From: Hyphomonas sp.
GTDB lineage: Bacteria > Pseudomonadota > Alphaproteobacteria > Caulobacterales > Hyphomonadaceae
NCBI RefSeq assembly: GCF_016125515.1
Contig: NZ_WGLO01000008.1
Coordinates: forward strand, 124,001-188,000
DNA length: 64,000 bases
Direction: 5' to 3'
This document shows, piece after piece, positions 52,842-61,943 of this stretch. Positions within the stretch are counted from its first letter, which is position 1. Each line of letters starts with the position of its first letter. A program made the translations under genes and the position numbers. Below the pieces are notes generated by a model. The model worked only from the letters and a program-made list of their open reading frames with translations, did not search any database and was not told where the DNA came from.

Positions 52842-53597
52842 TCACGCGTACCCGAGAAAGGACAGAATCCTTGCGAGCACGCCGCGGTCAAGACAGAGCT
52901 CGCGGTGGTCGAGACCCGTGACACCGTGGACTTCGGCCCCGGGCAAGCTTGCGGCGACACGCGAGATTTCGTCAAGCGGACAGCCAACGTCTGCCTCGGA
53001 GCCGATGAACAGAAGCTTGCCCTTGAAACCGCCGAGGGCGCCGGCAAAGTCGAACGGACCAAGTTCGCCGCCGCCGTTTGCGCGGATGATCTCAAGCGCG
53101 CGCTCGAGCACGGCAGGATCGGTGCCCTGCCGGCGCTTGGCTTCGGCCCAGCCGAGCACAGGCGGAGCAATGAGGATGACATAGTCCGCGCGCGCACCAT
53201 TCCGGATGGCGTTGGCTGTCGCGACGCAGCCGAACGAATGCGCGATGATCGTGTCAATGGGCGCTTCGGCAGTGCAGACTTCGAGCACCGACTTTCCGGC
53301 GACCTCGCCGCCATATTCCATCAGTTTCGAGGCGCCATGTGCGGGCAGGTCCATCAGGAGGACTGGACGCGAGCTTGCGAGGAAGTCCTGTGCGAACTGG
53401 CGCCAGATGCGGTGCGTGTCGTTCCAGCCATGGACGAACAGCGTCGCGGGGCCCGTATGTCCGCGCCAGAGTGGGGTATCGCCGACATCGCAGCGCGCAT
53501 TCGGCGGCAGCATGTTCTGGCCGGGCGCGGCGCTGATCGGACTCGGGGTCAGTTCGTCAAGCAGCGCGCGAACGTCCTCGTTGATCTGCTCTGACAT
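52842..53597 (-). CDS. Alpha/beta hydrolase
   Basis: 251 residues behind GGTGGGAGAAA. The fold is clear: ATLFVHGWNDTHRIWRQF (oxyanion loop), VLLMDLPAHGASK, the nucleophile in IIAHSFGCVATANAI, FIGSEADVGCPLDEI with the acid, and VTGLDHRELC with the catalytic His. It is a cytosolic esterase or related hydrolase; the substrate is unknown. It lies between the malyl-CoA lyase-like gene and the NTF2-like gene, in one orientation. Confidence 0.88.
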   Translation of the reverse strand: MSEQINEDVRALLDELTPSPISAAPGQNMLPPNARCDVGDTPLWRGHTGPATLFVHGWNDTHRIWRQFAQDFLASSRPVLLMDLPAHGASKLMEYGGEVAGKSVLEVCTAEAPIDTIIAHSFGCVATANAIRNGARADYVILIAPPVLGWAEAKRRQGTDPAVLERALEIIRANGGGELGPFDFAGALGGFKGKLLFIGSEADVGCPLDEISRVAASLPGAEVHGVTGLDHRELCLDRGVLARILSFLGYA

Positions 53598-53657
53598 GGC
53601 GTTTCTCCCACCGGTATCTTCATTGCAGCAGCGGGAGACGTCAATGCGCGGCGAGTA

Positions 53658-54713
53658 TCAAGCGGCGTAGGCGGCCGCGAGGTCGGGGTCTTTCGAGGCC
53701 ACGAGGTCGGCGAGGTCGGAGATGACTTTGGCCTGTTTCCAGGTGGCGTCGTCCTGCATCTTGCCGTCGATCATGGCCACGCCGGTGCCGTCCGGCATGG
53801 CGGCGAGGATCTTGCGGGCGAACTTCACTTCCTCCGGGTCCGGAGAGAAGACGCGCTTGGCGATGGCGATCTGGTTCGGGTGGAGCGACCAGGCGCCGGA
53901 ACAGCCGAGCAGGAAGGCATTGCGGAACTGCTGCTCGCAGGCATCGAGATCGGAGATGTCGCCGAACGGGCCGTAGAAAGCGTTGATGCCAGCCATGCGG
54001 CAGGCGTCGACCATGCGGGCGATCGTGTAGTGCCAGAGGTCCTGCTGGGCGTTGGCGCGCGCGCTTCCATCCGTATGCGGATCTTCCAGCACGCGGTAGA
54101 AGGGGTGACCGCCGCCGACGCGGGTGGTTTTCATCTTGCGGTCTGCGGCCAGGTCTGCCGGGCCGAGCGAGATGCCCTGCATACGGGGGGAGGCGAGGGC
54201 AATCTCCTCGACGCGCGCCATGCCCTGCGCGGTTTCGAGGATGGCGTGAAACAGGATCGGGCGCGTCAGGCCGGCTTTGGCTTCGAGCTGGGCGACGTAC
54301 TGGTCGGCGAAGTGAATATCCCACGGGCCTTCGACCTTCGGCAGCATGATGACGTCGAGCTGGTGGCCGGCCTTGAGGACCAGTTCGGAGACATCGTCCT
54401 GGAACCAGGGTGAGTTCAGCGGGTTCACGCGGCTCCAGAATCCGGTGCCGGATTTCTGCCAGTCGCGCATGTTCGCCATCTCGACGGCGCCTGCGCGGGC
54501 GGCGTCCTTGGCGTCGGCGGGGATCGCGTCCTCGAGATTGGCCAGGATCACGTCCACCTGCTTGGCCATCTCCGGCACCTTGGGGCGGATCTTTTCGTTA
54601 TGGCCGGGGACGAAATGGATCATCCGCTCGAGGCGGATGGGCAGGTCGCGCATCGGTTCGGGCGCGCCGATGGCGAGCGGCTTGAAGAAATTGCGCGGCG
54701 TTTTCTGAGACAT
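53658..54713 (-). CDS. HpcH/HpaI-type CoA ester lyase (malyl-CoA lyase-like)
   Basis: 351 residues behind GGAGGGGG. A TIM-barrel Mg enzyme of the CitE/malyl-CoA lyase group. [55 protein letters not shown] (Arg), [13 protein letters not shown] (Glu) and [17 protein letters not shown] with [12 protein letters not shown] (Glu and Asp for metal) are all visible. It cleaves malyl-CoA or beta-methylmalyl-CoA to glyoxylate and an acyl-CoA. Length is near that of Mcl1. It may share a message with the hydrolase 60 bases downstream. Confidence 0.9.
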   Translation of the reverse strand: MSQKTPRNFFKPLAIGAPEPMRDLPIRLERMIHFVPGHNEKIRPKVPEMAKQVDVILANLEDAIPADAKDAARAGAVEMANMRDWQKSGTGFWSRVNPLNSPWFQDDVSELVLKAGHQLDVIMLPKVEGPWDIHFADQYVAQLEAKAGLTRPILFHAILETAQGMARVEEIALASPRMQGISLGPADLAADRKMKTTRVGGGHPFYRVLEDPHTDGSARANAQQDLWHYTIARMVDACRMAGINAFYGPFGDISDLDACEQQFRNAFLLGCSGAWSLHPNQIAIAKRVFSPDPEEVKFARKILAAMPDGTGVAMIDGKMQDDATWKQAKVISDLADLVASKDPDLAAAYAA

Positions 54714-54796
54714 GCTGGCCCCCTCCGGTTATGCCAGAGGAATAGGCGTCATGTTGCGCTGCGTCAAAGGGCGGGGGCGGCCTGCGGCGGCAAGCC

Positions 54797-55030
54797 TCAG
54801 CTGGACGAGGACAGGCCAGCTTCGATGCGACGCTCGGCGGCCAGGGCGCGCCGGAAGACCACAACGCCGATGGCCAGCACGATCACGGCCGCAATGCCCT
54901 CGCCGCCGAAGATGATCGGCTGGCTGGCGTGCAGCTCGGACAGGATGGCCCAGGTGGAGGTTCCGAAAAAGATTGCGGCGATCTCGACCATGAGAAGCGT
55001 GGCAATCAGGGCACGAAGTGTGCGGCCCAT
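54797..55030 (-). CDS. Small membrane protein with two helices
   Basis: 77 residues from ATG 55030, six bases behind GGGG; ATG 55048 is less likely. Helices span about 5-24 (LRALIATLLMVEIAAIFFG) and 39-58 (GIAAVIVLAIGVVVFRRAL), with a short loop between and a charged, Ser-rich tail. No family is recognised. It stands alone between the lyase and lipoprotein genes. Confidence 0.68.
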   Translation of the reverse strand: MGRTLRALIATLLMVEIAAIFFGTSTWAILSELHASQPIIFGGEGIAAVIVLAIGVVVFRRALAAERRIEAGLSSSS

Positions 55031-55129
55031 GCAATTCCCCGAAGGCAAACACCAGCACGCGCTGGCACAATTGCCCGTATCTCACGGCGAAAATCGTCCC
55101 GCAATGGGTGTTTTACCGCTGGCGGCGGC

Positions 55130-55540
55130 TCAGCGCGTGAACGTGTAGGCGTTGCGCTGGAAGGCGGTTGCTTCACCGTCCGGATCGATCGTCTTGCGGA
55201 TCGAAAAACGGGTCTCGCCGAGCGTGTAGGTGTGGGTGCACACGGCCGGGAGGTCGTTGTCCTCGCAAAGTCCCCGCGTTTCGACCACGACATCGCCATT
55301 CGCGAGAACCTCGCGCGACATGACAGGCTCGCCGTCGATCGCGGTTCCGCCGGGGTCGATCAGGTAGGTGGAAGGGCCGTCAGCGGAGGGCTCGTCCAGG
55401 TACCGGAAGAAGATTTCGAGGCCGCCCTCAATGCGGCGAACCTCGGCGGCGGTGCGCAGGGGCACTTCGCCGAAGGGCGGCGAGGCAGAGACGCAGGCCG
55501 ACAGCGCGGCAGCAAGCGACAGGGCAGCGCGGCGGAACAT
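55130..55540 (-). CDS. Lipoprotein of unknown function
   Basis: 136 residues behind CCGGAGGA. The signal peptide ends in the lipobox LSAC (Cys16). The mature part is beta-rich, with short strands (GLEIFFRYLDEPSADG, GDVVVETRG, TYTLGETRFSIRKTID) and a Cys pair (residues about 91 and 100) that could form a disulfide. I do not recognise the family. It lies 33 bases from xerD on the same strand, likely downstream of it. Confidence 0.75.
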   Translation of the reverse strand: MFRRAALSLAAALSACVSASPPFGEVPLRTAAEVRRIEGGLEIFFRYLDEPSADGPSTYLIDPGGTAIDGEPVMSREVLANGDVVVETRGLCEDNDLPAVCTHTYTLGETRFSIRKTIDPDGEATAFQRNAYTFTR

Positions 55541-55573
55541 GGCAATCCTCCGGAGGTTGCCCTGACTACGGGT

Positions 55574-56470
55574 TCAGCCTGCCATCGGATGGGCGGTCTC
55601 GAGCAATTCCTGGAGTTCGTCAGTGAGGACGTGGGTGTAGATCTGCGTCGTCGCGATGTCGGCGTGGCCTAGCAGCATCTGCACGGCGCGCAGGTCCGCG
55701 CCGCCTTGTAGCAGGTGGGTCGCATAGGCGTGGCGCAGGGCGTGCGGGTGGACGCGCGCGGGGTCGAGTCGGGCTTCGACCGCGAGGCCTTCCAGCAACT
55801 GGCCGAGACGGCGGCGCGTCAGGTGGCCGCTCGCGCCGCGCGAGGGGAAGACGTAGTCCTCGGCGCGGGCCGGGGCTTTCTCCCTGGTGCGAGTCGCCAA
55901 CCAGTCGGCGAGGGCCTCCAGTGCGGGCCGGCCGAGGGGGCAGAGGCGTTCCTTGCCGCCCTTGCCGCGGATGATGATGTCGCTGGTCACCCAGCGCGGC
56001 CCCTTGCGGCGGGGCAGGCTGCCGAGGGTGAGGGAGACGAGTTCGGAGGCGCGCAGGCCGGCGCCGTAGAGCAGTTCCACCAGGCAGCGCAGGCGCGTGT
56101 CGTCCCCGCAGGCGAAGATCAGGGCCTTCATCTCCTCGCGGCTCAGCACGTCCGGCACGTCGCGTGTGGGGGAGGGGCCGTCAAGGCGGGCGGTGGGGTC
56201 GTCCTTGCGGTCGCCTTCCTCAAAAAGGAAGCGGAAGAAACGGCGCAACGCCGACAGCTTGCGGGCCTGCGAGGCAGGGGCGAGGCCGCGCTCGGCGAGG
56301 TCGTTGACCCAGGCGCTGAGTTCGGCGGCTTTCACCCGGGTCAGGCGACCGCGGCAGAATTCGGACGCATCGATCAGGTCGCGGCCATAAGCATCGAGCG
56401 TGTTGGGGCTGGCGCCCCGCTCGGCGGACATCATTTCGAGGAAGGCGCCGATGCGCTGGCGGTCTGACAT
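55574..56470 (-). CDS. xerD: Tyrosine recombinase XerD
   Basis: 298 residues. With XerC it resolves chromosome dimers at dif. The SAM-like N-terminal domain (FLEMMSAERGASPNTLDAY) is followed by the catalytic domain, with Arg in LLYGAGLRASELVSL, Lys in IRGKGGKERLCPLG, HALRHAYATHLL, LGHADIATTQIYTHV and the nucleophilic Tyr of IYTH. It is a housekeeping gene, not part of a mobile element: there is no att-like repeat or cargo. The spacing and company with aroK are typical of this group. Confidence 0.95.
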   Translation of the reverse strand: MSDRQRIGAFLEMMSAERGASPNTLDAYGRDLIDASEFCRGRLTRVKAAELSAWVNDLAERGLAPASQARKLSALRRFFRFLFEEGDRKDDPTARLDGPSPTRDVPDVLSREEMKALIFACGDDTRLRCLVELLYGAGLRASELVSLTLGSLPRRKGPRWVTSDIIIRGKGGKERLCPLGRPALEALADWLATRTREKAPARAEDYVFPSRGASGHLTRRRLGQLLEGLAVEARLDPARVHPHALRHAYATHLLQGGADLRAVQMLLGHADIATTQIYTHVLTDELQELLETAHPMAG

Positions 56471-56543
56471 GCCGGCAAGGCTAGGCCATCCGGTTTAAGG
56501 GCGCGTGAAGCGGCAGATACTGACGCCCGGGCGGACCGGGCTT

Positions 56544-56585
56544 CTATTTCTGCGCGGGACGACGCGCAGATTAAGATAGAAATAG
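56544..56585. repeat. Compound inverted repeat between xerD and a miniprotein gene
   Basis: CTATTTCT (56544-56551) pairs with AGAAATAG (56578-56585), and the inner CTGCGCG (56550-56556) pairs with CGCGCAG (56563-56569). Eight unpaired bases (ATTAAGAT) remain on one side. The AT-rich outer arms and GC-rich inner arms are unlike the REP-like elements. Function unknown. Confidence 0.5.
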
Positions 56586-56666
56586 GCGCGGGCGATTTGG
56601 GGTTTCAGCGCGCACGAGTCGCTGCGTCAGGCGCCGTTTACCCTGAGGTTCACCGAAAGAAAGCGG

Positions 56667-56801
56667 CTAGAAAACGCCTTCGACGGGAATCCGGGTCTCG
56701 GTGTCCGGCGGCGGGTTCTTGACGGCCTGCTGCCCCAGCCACCACATGCCGCCCAGTGCCGCCACGAGGAGCACGACGAAGCCGATCAGGTATTTGCGCA
56801 T
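56667..56801 (-). CDS. Membrane miniprotein of 44 residues
   Basis: The frame reads MRKYLIGFVVLLVAALGG then MWWLGQQAVKNPPPDTE and ends PVEGVF. A basic start, one clear membrane helix (about 5-22) and a short acidic, Pro-rich outer tail suggest a single-pass protein. The ribosome site is weak (GGGGCAGAA). It is too short for ordinary gene finding but has codon use like its neighbours. Function unknown. Confidence 0.6.
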   Translation of the reverse strand: MRKYLIGFVVLLVAALGGMWWLGQQAVKNPPPDTETRIPVEGVF

Positions 56802-56907
56802 GGATTTCTGCCCCGAAAGCTGATTTTGCGAGCGAATCCTGCCGCCCGAATGCGCCGTCTATGTGGCAGGTCTAGGACATGCGTGCAACGCCGGGTAAGA
56901 GAGAGAC

Positions 56908-57480
56908 ATGCCGGACGAAACTGACCCTTCAAGGCCCGACACGATAACGGGCCCCGCCTATGCCGGGCGCACGATCGCGCTTGTGGGGCTGATGGGCGCC
57001 GGGAAGTCGACCGTCGGGCGCCGGCTGGCGGAAAAGCTGGGACGCGCCTTCTATGACAGCGATGCCGAAATCGAGAAGGCGGCGGGCCTGTCCATCTCCG
57101 ACATCTTCGCCCTGCATGGCGAGGCGGACTTCCGACGCGGCGAGAAACAGGTGCTCAAACGCCTGCTGGACCTGCCGCCGCATGTTCTGGCGACCGGCGG
57201 CGGGGCCTTCCTCGACGCCGAGACGCGCGCCGTCATGAAGGAGAAGGCGGTCAGCGTCTGGCTGAACGCCGATCTGGAGACGCTGTGGCGGCGCGTTCAG
57301 AAGCGCGACAACCGGCCCTTGCTGAAGCGCGCCGACGCCAAGGCGCACCTTTCCAATCTCGTGGCCGAGCGCCAGCCTTTCTATTCCCAGGCCGACCTGC
57401 ATGTCCTGTCCAAGGACGGCCCGCACACCAATACTGTCAACGCCATCCTCAAGGCGCTGCAAACCTGGACGCCTGCATGA
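56908..57480 (+). CDS. aroK: Shikimate kinase
   Basis: 190 residues. It phosphorylates shikimate with ATP in aromatic synthesis. After an N-terminal extension of about 20 residues, [23 protein letters not shown] holds the P-loop. [35 protein letters not shown] and [13 protein letters not shown] contact shikimate and ATP. Its stop overlaps the aroB start (ATGA), so the two enzymes are made together. A divergent membrane miniprotein gene lies upstream. Confidence 0.95.
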   Translation: MPDETDPSRPDTITGPAYAGRTIALVGLMGAGKSTVGRRLAEKLGRAFYDSDAEIEKAAGLSISDIFALHGEADFRRGEKQVLKRLLDLPPHVLATGGGAFLDAETRAVMKEKAVSVWLNADLETLWRRVQKRDNRPLLKRADAKAHLSNLVAERQPFYSQADLHVLSKDGPHTNTVNAILKALQTWTPA

Positions 57481-58607
57481 CCCCGTCTTTGCCCCTGGAA
57501 ACCGTTCGCGTCGCGCTGGACGCGCGCAGCTATGACATTCTCGTCGGCCATGGTGCCCTGTCGGCGCTGGGCGAGCGGCTGTCTGCGCTTGTCAAGCGCC
57601 CGCGCGCCTTCGTGCTGACGGATGAGACGGTCATGCGCCTGCACAAGCCGCGGCTCCAAGCGGCCGTCGCCAAGGCCGGCATCGCGCTCGACTGGCGTGC
57701 CGTGCCGCCCGGCGAGCAGACGAAGACCTTCGCGCAGCTGGAAGGCGTGCTCGACTGGCTGCTGGCGGGGGGGGCAGACCGGGGCGATGTGCTGATCGCG
57801 TTCGGCGGCGGCGTGATCGGCGACATGGGCGGCCTGGCAGCCAGCCTGATGAAGCGTGGCATGGGGTTTGTACAGGTGCCGACGACCCTGCTGGCGCAGG
57901 TCGATTCCTCCGTGGGCGGAAAGACGGGCGTGAACACGCCGCGCGGGAAAAACCTGGTCGGCGCCTTCTACCAGCCGCGCCTCGTGATCGCCGATACCGA
58001 GTTGCTCTCCACCTTGCCGGAACGAGAGCTCAAAGCCGGCTATGCCGAGATCCTCAAATACGGCCTGATCAATGACGCCCCTTTCTTCGCCTGGCTGGCG
58101 CAGCAGGGCAGCCGGGTGCTGGCGCTGGAGCCGGACGCTGCGCGGGAGGCAGTCGCGCGGTCGTGTGCCTCCAAGGCGGCGATCGTCGCCGAGGACGAGA
58201 CTGAAACCGGCGTACGCCAGCTGCTGAACCTCGGCCATACGTTTGGCCATGCGCTGGAAGCGGCGAACGGCTATGGACCGGACTTGCTGCACGGCGAGGC
58301 CGTGGCGCTGGGCATGGCACTGGCCTTCCGGTACGGCGCAGAGCTGGGCGTCACCCCGGCGGCGGACGCCGCGCATGTGGCGAATGTCATCGAAGCCTCC
58401 GGCCTGCCGGTCAGCCTTGCCGGACGCGACCGCGCCCGGTTTACCGCCAAACGGCTTGCCGAACTTATGCAGCAGGACAAGAAGGCGCGCGGCGGCCGCG
58501 TTCCGCTGATTCTCGCCCGCGGCATCGGCGCCGCCTATATTCATCCGGATGCGGATCTTGCGTCCATCGAAGCCTTCCTCGACCGAGAACTCCTTGAAAC
58601 AGCCTGA
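57477..58607 (+). CDS. aroB: 3-dehydroquinate synthase
   Basis: 376 residues from ATG 57477; the longer upstream frame is the aroK shadow. It makes 3-dehydroquinate, the second step of the shikimate pathway, using NAD and zinc. Marks are [81 protein letters not shown] and [13 protein letters not shown] with the zinc-binding Glu and His residues. It is co-translated with aroK and 18 bases from the CNNM gene. Confidence 0.97.
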   Translation: MTPSLPLETVRVALDARSYDILVGHGALSALGERLSALVKRPRAFVLTDETVMRLHKPRLQAAVAKAGIALDWRAVPPGEQTKTFAQLEGVLDWLLAGGADRGDVLIAFGGGVIGDMGGLAASLMKRGMGFVQVPTTLLAQVDSSVGGKTGVNTPRGKNLVGAFYQPRLVIADTELLSTLPERELKAGYAEILKYGLINDAPFFAWLAQQGSRVLALEPDAAREAVARSCASKAAIVAEDETETGVRQLLNLGHTFGHALEAANGYGPDLLHGEAVALGMALAFRYGAELGVTPAADAAHVANVIEASGLPVSLAGRDRARFTAKRLAELMQQDKKARGGRVPLILARGIGAAYIHPDADLASIEAFLDRELLETA

Positions 58608-58625
58608 AGAGACCTTTTACCCGAC

Positions 58626-59888
58626 ATGATTGCCGGTTACCTGATTGCCATCGCCCTGCTGCTTTGCTTGTCTGGATTTTTTTCCGGCTCCGAGACGGCG
58701 CTAACGGCTGCCTCCCGCGCACGGATGCACCAACTGGACAAGGAAGGCGACAAGCGCGCCCGTGCGGTAAACCGGTTGCTGGCCAATCGCGAGGATTTCA
58801 TCGGCGCGATCCTGCTGGGCAACAACCTCGTCAACATCCTGGCATCGGTTCTGGCTACGACGATGTTCACCGCGCTGTTCGGGCAGGGCGGGCTGGCGCT
58901 GGCGATCGCGACGGCGGTCATGACCATCACGGTGCTGATCTTTTCGGAAGTGATGCCGAAGACCTATGCGATCTCGCGCCCGGACAGTGTCGCGCTGGTC
59001 GTGGCCCGGCCCATCGGGCTTCTGGTGCGGGTCGCCTCATGGATCATCAAGCTGATCCAGTTCATCGTGAACTTCATCCTTTCGGTCCTGGGTCTCGGCA
59101 CGCCGGCGAGACCTGTTTCGGCGGAAGAGGAGATCCGCGGGGCCATCGATCTGCACGCCATGGAAGGCGGAGTGGAACAGGAAGACCGCCTGCGCCTCGT
59201 CGGCGCGCTCGACCTGAAGGAACTTACCGTCGAAGACGTGATGATCCATCGCAAGAACATCCAGATGCTGAACGCCGATCTCGACCGGCGCCAGCTGGTG
59301 ATGAAGGCGCTGGCCAGTCCGCACACGCGCCTGCCGCTTTACCGGGGCGAGAAGGAAGAGATCATCGGGATCCTCCATGCCAAGGACCTGCTGCGTGCGG
59401 CATTGCCGCTCGGAGGAGACCTTTCGAAGCTCGATCTCGACACGATCCTGCGCAAGCCATGGTTCGTGCCGGAGACGACGCCGGTGAAGGACCAGCTCGA
59501 CCAGTTCCTGTCCAAGGGCCAGCATTTTGCGCTCGTGATCGACGAGTATGGCGAGTTGCAGGGGATGATCACGCTGGAAGACATCCTCGAAGAGATCGTC
59601 GGGGCGATCCATGACGAGCATGATGTCCAGATCCAGGGTGTGCGCGTGCAGGCAGACGGATCGGTGAATGTCGATGGCTGGGTACCGATCCGCGATCTCA
59701 ACCGGGCAACCGGCTGGAATCTGCCGGATGAAGAAGCCGTCACCGTGGCGGGTCTCGTGATCCACGAAGCGCAGACCATTCCGGAGACCGGACAGAGCTT
59801 CGTCTTCTACGGCTACCGGTTCAACATCCTGCGCCGCGCCCGCAACCAGGTGACCGGGCTCAACGTGTCAAAGGCCGAAGTCAGTTGA
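58626..59888 (+). CDS. CNNM/HlyC-CorC family membrane protein
   Basis: 420 residues. The DUF21 domain (IAIALLLCLSGFFSGSETAL, NRLLANREDFIGAILLGNNL) has four membrane segments. Two CBS domains follow (VEDVMIHRKNIQMLNAD, LPLYRGEKEEIIGILHAKDLL, FALVIDEYGELQGMITLEDIL). A CorC_HlyC domain ends it (DGSVNVDGWVPIRDLNRA). The length and the GSETALTAAS start fit the YfjD/CorB group of divalent-cation transporters or sensors. It is 18 bases after aroB and its stop abuts that of bolA. A paralogue lies at 45930. Confidence 0.94.
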   Translation: MIAGYLIAIALLLCLSGFFSGSETALTAASRARMHQLDKEGDKRARAVNRLLANREDFIGAILLGNNLVNILASVLATTMFTALFGQGGLALAIATAVMTITVLIFSEVMPKTYAISRPDSVALVVARPIGLLVRVASWIIKLIQFIVNFILSVLGLGTPARPVSAEEEIRGAIDLHAMEGGVEQEDRLRLVGALDLKELTVEDVMIHRKNIQMLNADLDRRQLVMKALASPHTRLPLYRGEKEEIIGILHAKDLLRAALPLGGDLSKLDLDTILRKPWFVPETTPVKDQLDQFLSKGQHFALVIDEYGELQGMITLEDILEEIVGAIHDEHDVQIQGVRVQADGSVNVDGWVPIRDLNRATGWNLPDEEAVTVAGLVIHEAQTIPETGQSFVFYGYRFNILRRARNQVTGLNVSKAEVS

Positions 59889-60173
59889 TCAGGGATTTGC
59901 TGCCGGCGCACTGGCCTTCAGCGCGAGGGCGTGCAGGCCGGTGTCGAATTCCTTCTGCAGCACCATCATGATGGTGCGCTGGATCTGAACCCGCGACAGA
60001 CCTTCGAACGCTTCGGCGACGATCTCAACCGAATAATGCGTTTCGCCTTCGGGTGACGCGCCGGCATGGCCCGCATGTTTGGCGCTGTCATCGCTGACTT
60101 TGAGCGAAACCGGCGCGAAGGCTTCGGTCAGGGCCTCTTCAATTCGCGTCTGTCTGTCACTTGGTTGTGGCAT
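59889..60173 (-). CDS. BolA family protein
   Basis: 94 residues from ATG 60173. An upstream ATG at 60206 would overlap the divergent J-domain start and is less likely. The KH-like alpha/beta fold is seen in IEEALTEAFAPVSLKVSDDSAKHAGHAG and the conserved HYSVEIVAEAFEGLSRVQIQRTIMMVL. The His (GETHYSVEI) and the usual Cys/His positions bind Fe-S clusters with monothiol glutaredoxins. It acts in iron or stress responses. Confidence 0.92.
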   Translation of the reverse strand: MPQPSDRQTRIEEALTEAFAPVSLKVSDDSAKHAGHAGASPEGETHYSVEIVAEAFEGLSRVQIQRTIMMVLQKEFDTGLHALALKASAPAANP

Positions 60174-60204
60174 CTTTAAGCGGTGCTCCCTATTATCACA
60201 GGCC

Positions 60205-60828
60205 ATGTCCGACAGCGATCCCTTCCGCTACCGCGTTAAGTTCAAGGATATACGCGTGAAACCTCCCGCGGACGAGGCGTCGCGTGAGCGCGCCAAGCAG
60301 ACGCGTGTGTGCGACGAACCGGGTTGCGATCTGGAAGGGGCCCATCCAGCGCCGCGCCGGAATGGCAAGGGACGGCATTTCTTCTGCGAGCAGCACGTCT
60401 CCGAATACAATCGCCGGTTCAACTTCTTCGAAGGCATGAGCGAGGCCGAAGCTGCCGCCTTCGTGCGGTCGGAGCGCTATGGACACAAGCGGACCTGGCG
60501 GTTCGGCAGCGGGCCAGTGGGCGGCAAGCGCAGCGCGCAGGTGCATGATCCGCGCCGTTGGGCCGGACGCGGCTTCTTCGATCTGGATGACATGCCGGCC
60601 GCCGAAGCCAATGTCGCCAAGCACCGTTCCAGCCTGCAGGTGCGGGCGCTGCGCGAACTCGACCTGGAGCCGGACGCCGCGCCGCCAGAGATCCGGGCGC
60701 GCTATGCCGAATATGTCCGGCGTTTCCATCCGGACTCGAACAAGGGCGACCGGTCCAGCGAGCACAAGCTGCAGCGCGTGATCCGGGCCGGCAAGCTGCT
60801 GAAGGCCTCCGGCCTGATGCGGTCCTGA
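60205..60828 (+). CDS. J-domain protein with N-terminal zinc-like segment
   Basis: 207 residues from ATG 60205. The C-terminal part is a J domain: LRELDLEPDAAPPEIRARYAEYVRRFHPDSNKGD with the HPD motif that stimulates DnaK. The N-terminal 60 residues carry CDEPGCDLEGAHPAPRRNG and FFCEQHVSEYN, with Cys and His residues that could bind zinc. The middle, rich in Phe and Arg (FNFFEGMSEAEAAAF, YGHKRTW), is typical of DnaJ-like proteins in alphaproteobacteria. It is divergent from bolA with a 31-base gap between starts. Confidence 0.88.
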   Translation: MSDSDPFRYRVKFKDIRVKPPADEASRERAKQTRVCDEPGCDLEGAHPAPRRNGKGRHFFCEQHVSEYNRRFNFFEGMSEAEAAAFVRSERYGHKRTWRFGSGPVGGKRSAQVHDPRRWAGRGFFDLDDMPAAEANVAKHRSSLQVRALRELDLEPDAAPPEIRARYAEYVRRFHPDSNKGDRSSEHKLQRVIRAGKLLKASGLMRS

Positions 60829-60946
60829 CGGGCCTGCCGCGCGCGCCGCGCATGCCGCATGGACAGGGGCAAGGTTCCTGTGGTCAAAGGCGACTGAATC
60901 TGGCAATCGCGGCGCCTGTAAGGGCGGCCGGCAAGAGGCATCGGGC

Positions 60947-61936
60947 ATGAGCAAGGGATTGGTCACGGTTTTTGGCGGGTCGGGCTTCATTGGCCGCTAC
61001 ACCGCCCGGACTCTGGTGGAGCAAGGCTGGCGCGTGCGCGTCGCCTGCCGCAGGGTCCACACTGCGATTGACGTACGCCTCGCCGGACCGCCGGGCTGGG
61101 TCGATATCGTGCAGGCCAATGTGCGTGATCGCGCCTCGGTCGACCGGGCGCTGGACGGCGCCGATGCGGTGATCAATCTCGTGGGCATCCTCTACGAAAG
61201 CGGCAAGCAGACCTTCACAGGCGCCCATGTCGATGGCGCGGCCCTCGTGGCGGAAGCGGCAGCGGCCAAGGGCATCACGCGGTTCATCCAGGTCTCGGCC
61301 ATCGGCGCCAGCGAAACCTCGAAGTCGCCCTACGCGAAGAGCAAGGCGGCCGGTGAGGCGGCGGTGCGTGAGGCGATTCCCACCGCGACGATCCTGCGCC
61401 CGTCCATCGTGTTTGGGCCGGAAGACGATTTCTTCAACCGCTTTGCCGGTATGGCCCAATCGGCACCGATGCTGCCCGCCATCGGCGGCGGCAAGACGAA
61501 GTTCCAACCGATCTATGCGGGCAATGTCGCCGAGGCGATTGCGGCCGCTGTCAGTTCAGAGGCGGCCGACGGCAAGACCTTCGAACTGGGCGGGCCGTCG
61601 GTCTACACGTTCAACGAGCTGTTCGACGTGATCCTGAAAACCATCGACGAGAAGCGTTTCAAGATCGGTCTGCCGTTCTTCATCGCCCAGCCGCTCGGCT
61701 ACCTGGCCGGCGCGGTGTGGCGGTATATGCCGCCCTTTTCGTGGGGCATGCTGGGCGGCCCGCCGGTGACCGGCTCGCAGATCGAACTGCTCAAGACCGA
61801 CAATGTGGTGGGCGAAGGCGCGCTGACGATTGCTGATCTCGGCGTCACCGGGCTTGAAACGGTCGAGGCGATCGTGCCGCGCTACCTGTGGCGCTTCCGC
61901 AGCTACGGCGAGTTCCACAAGCCCAGCGAAGCCTGA
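60947..61936 (+). CDS. NDUFA9-type NAD(P)-binding protein of complex I
   Basis: 329 residues. An extended SDR of the NDUFA9/complex I accessory group. The nucleotide motif is VTVFGGSGFIGRYTARTL. INLVGILYESGKQTF, QVSAIGASETSKSPYAKSK and ILRPSIVFGPEDDFFNRFA are characteristic. The normal catalytic Tyr/Lys is in SPYAKSK. In alphaproteobacteria this protein either stabilises complex I or acts as an unlinked oxidoreductase. It is convergent with uppP, with seven bases between. Confidence 0.9.
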   Translation: MSKGLVTVFGGSGFIGRYTARTLVEQGWRVRVACRRVHTAIDVRLAGPPGWVDIVQANVRDRASVDRALDGADAVINLVGILYESGKQTFTGAHVDGAALVAEAAAAKGITRFIQVSAIGASETSKSPYAKSKAAGEAAVREAIPTATILRPSIVFGPEDDFFNRFAGMAQSAPMLPAIGGGKTKFQPIYAGNVAEAIAAAVSSEAADGKTFELGGPSVYTFNELFDVILKTIDEKRFKIGLPFFIAQPLGYLAGAVWRYMPPFSWGMLGGPPVTGSQIELLKTDNVVGEGALTIADLGVTGLETVEAIVPRYLWRFRSYGEFHKPSEA

Positions 61937-61943
61937 GACAGGC

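Noticed and set aside
55574-56470. XerD-like recombinase as the integrase of a mobile element
   Set aside because: The sequence is a full-length housekeeping XerD beside aroK; there are no att repeats, cargo or tRNA.
56544-56585. dif site near xerD
   Set aside because: The inverted repeat lacks the two 11-base Xer arms and the six-base centre of known dif sites.
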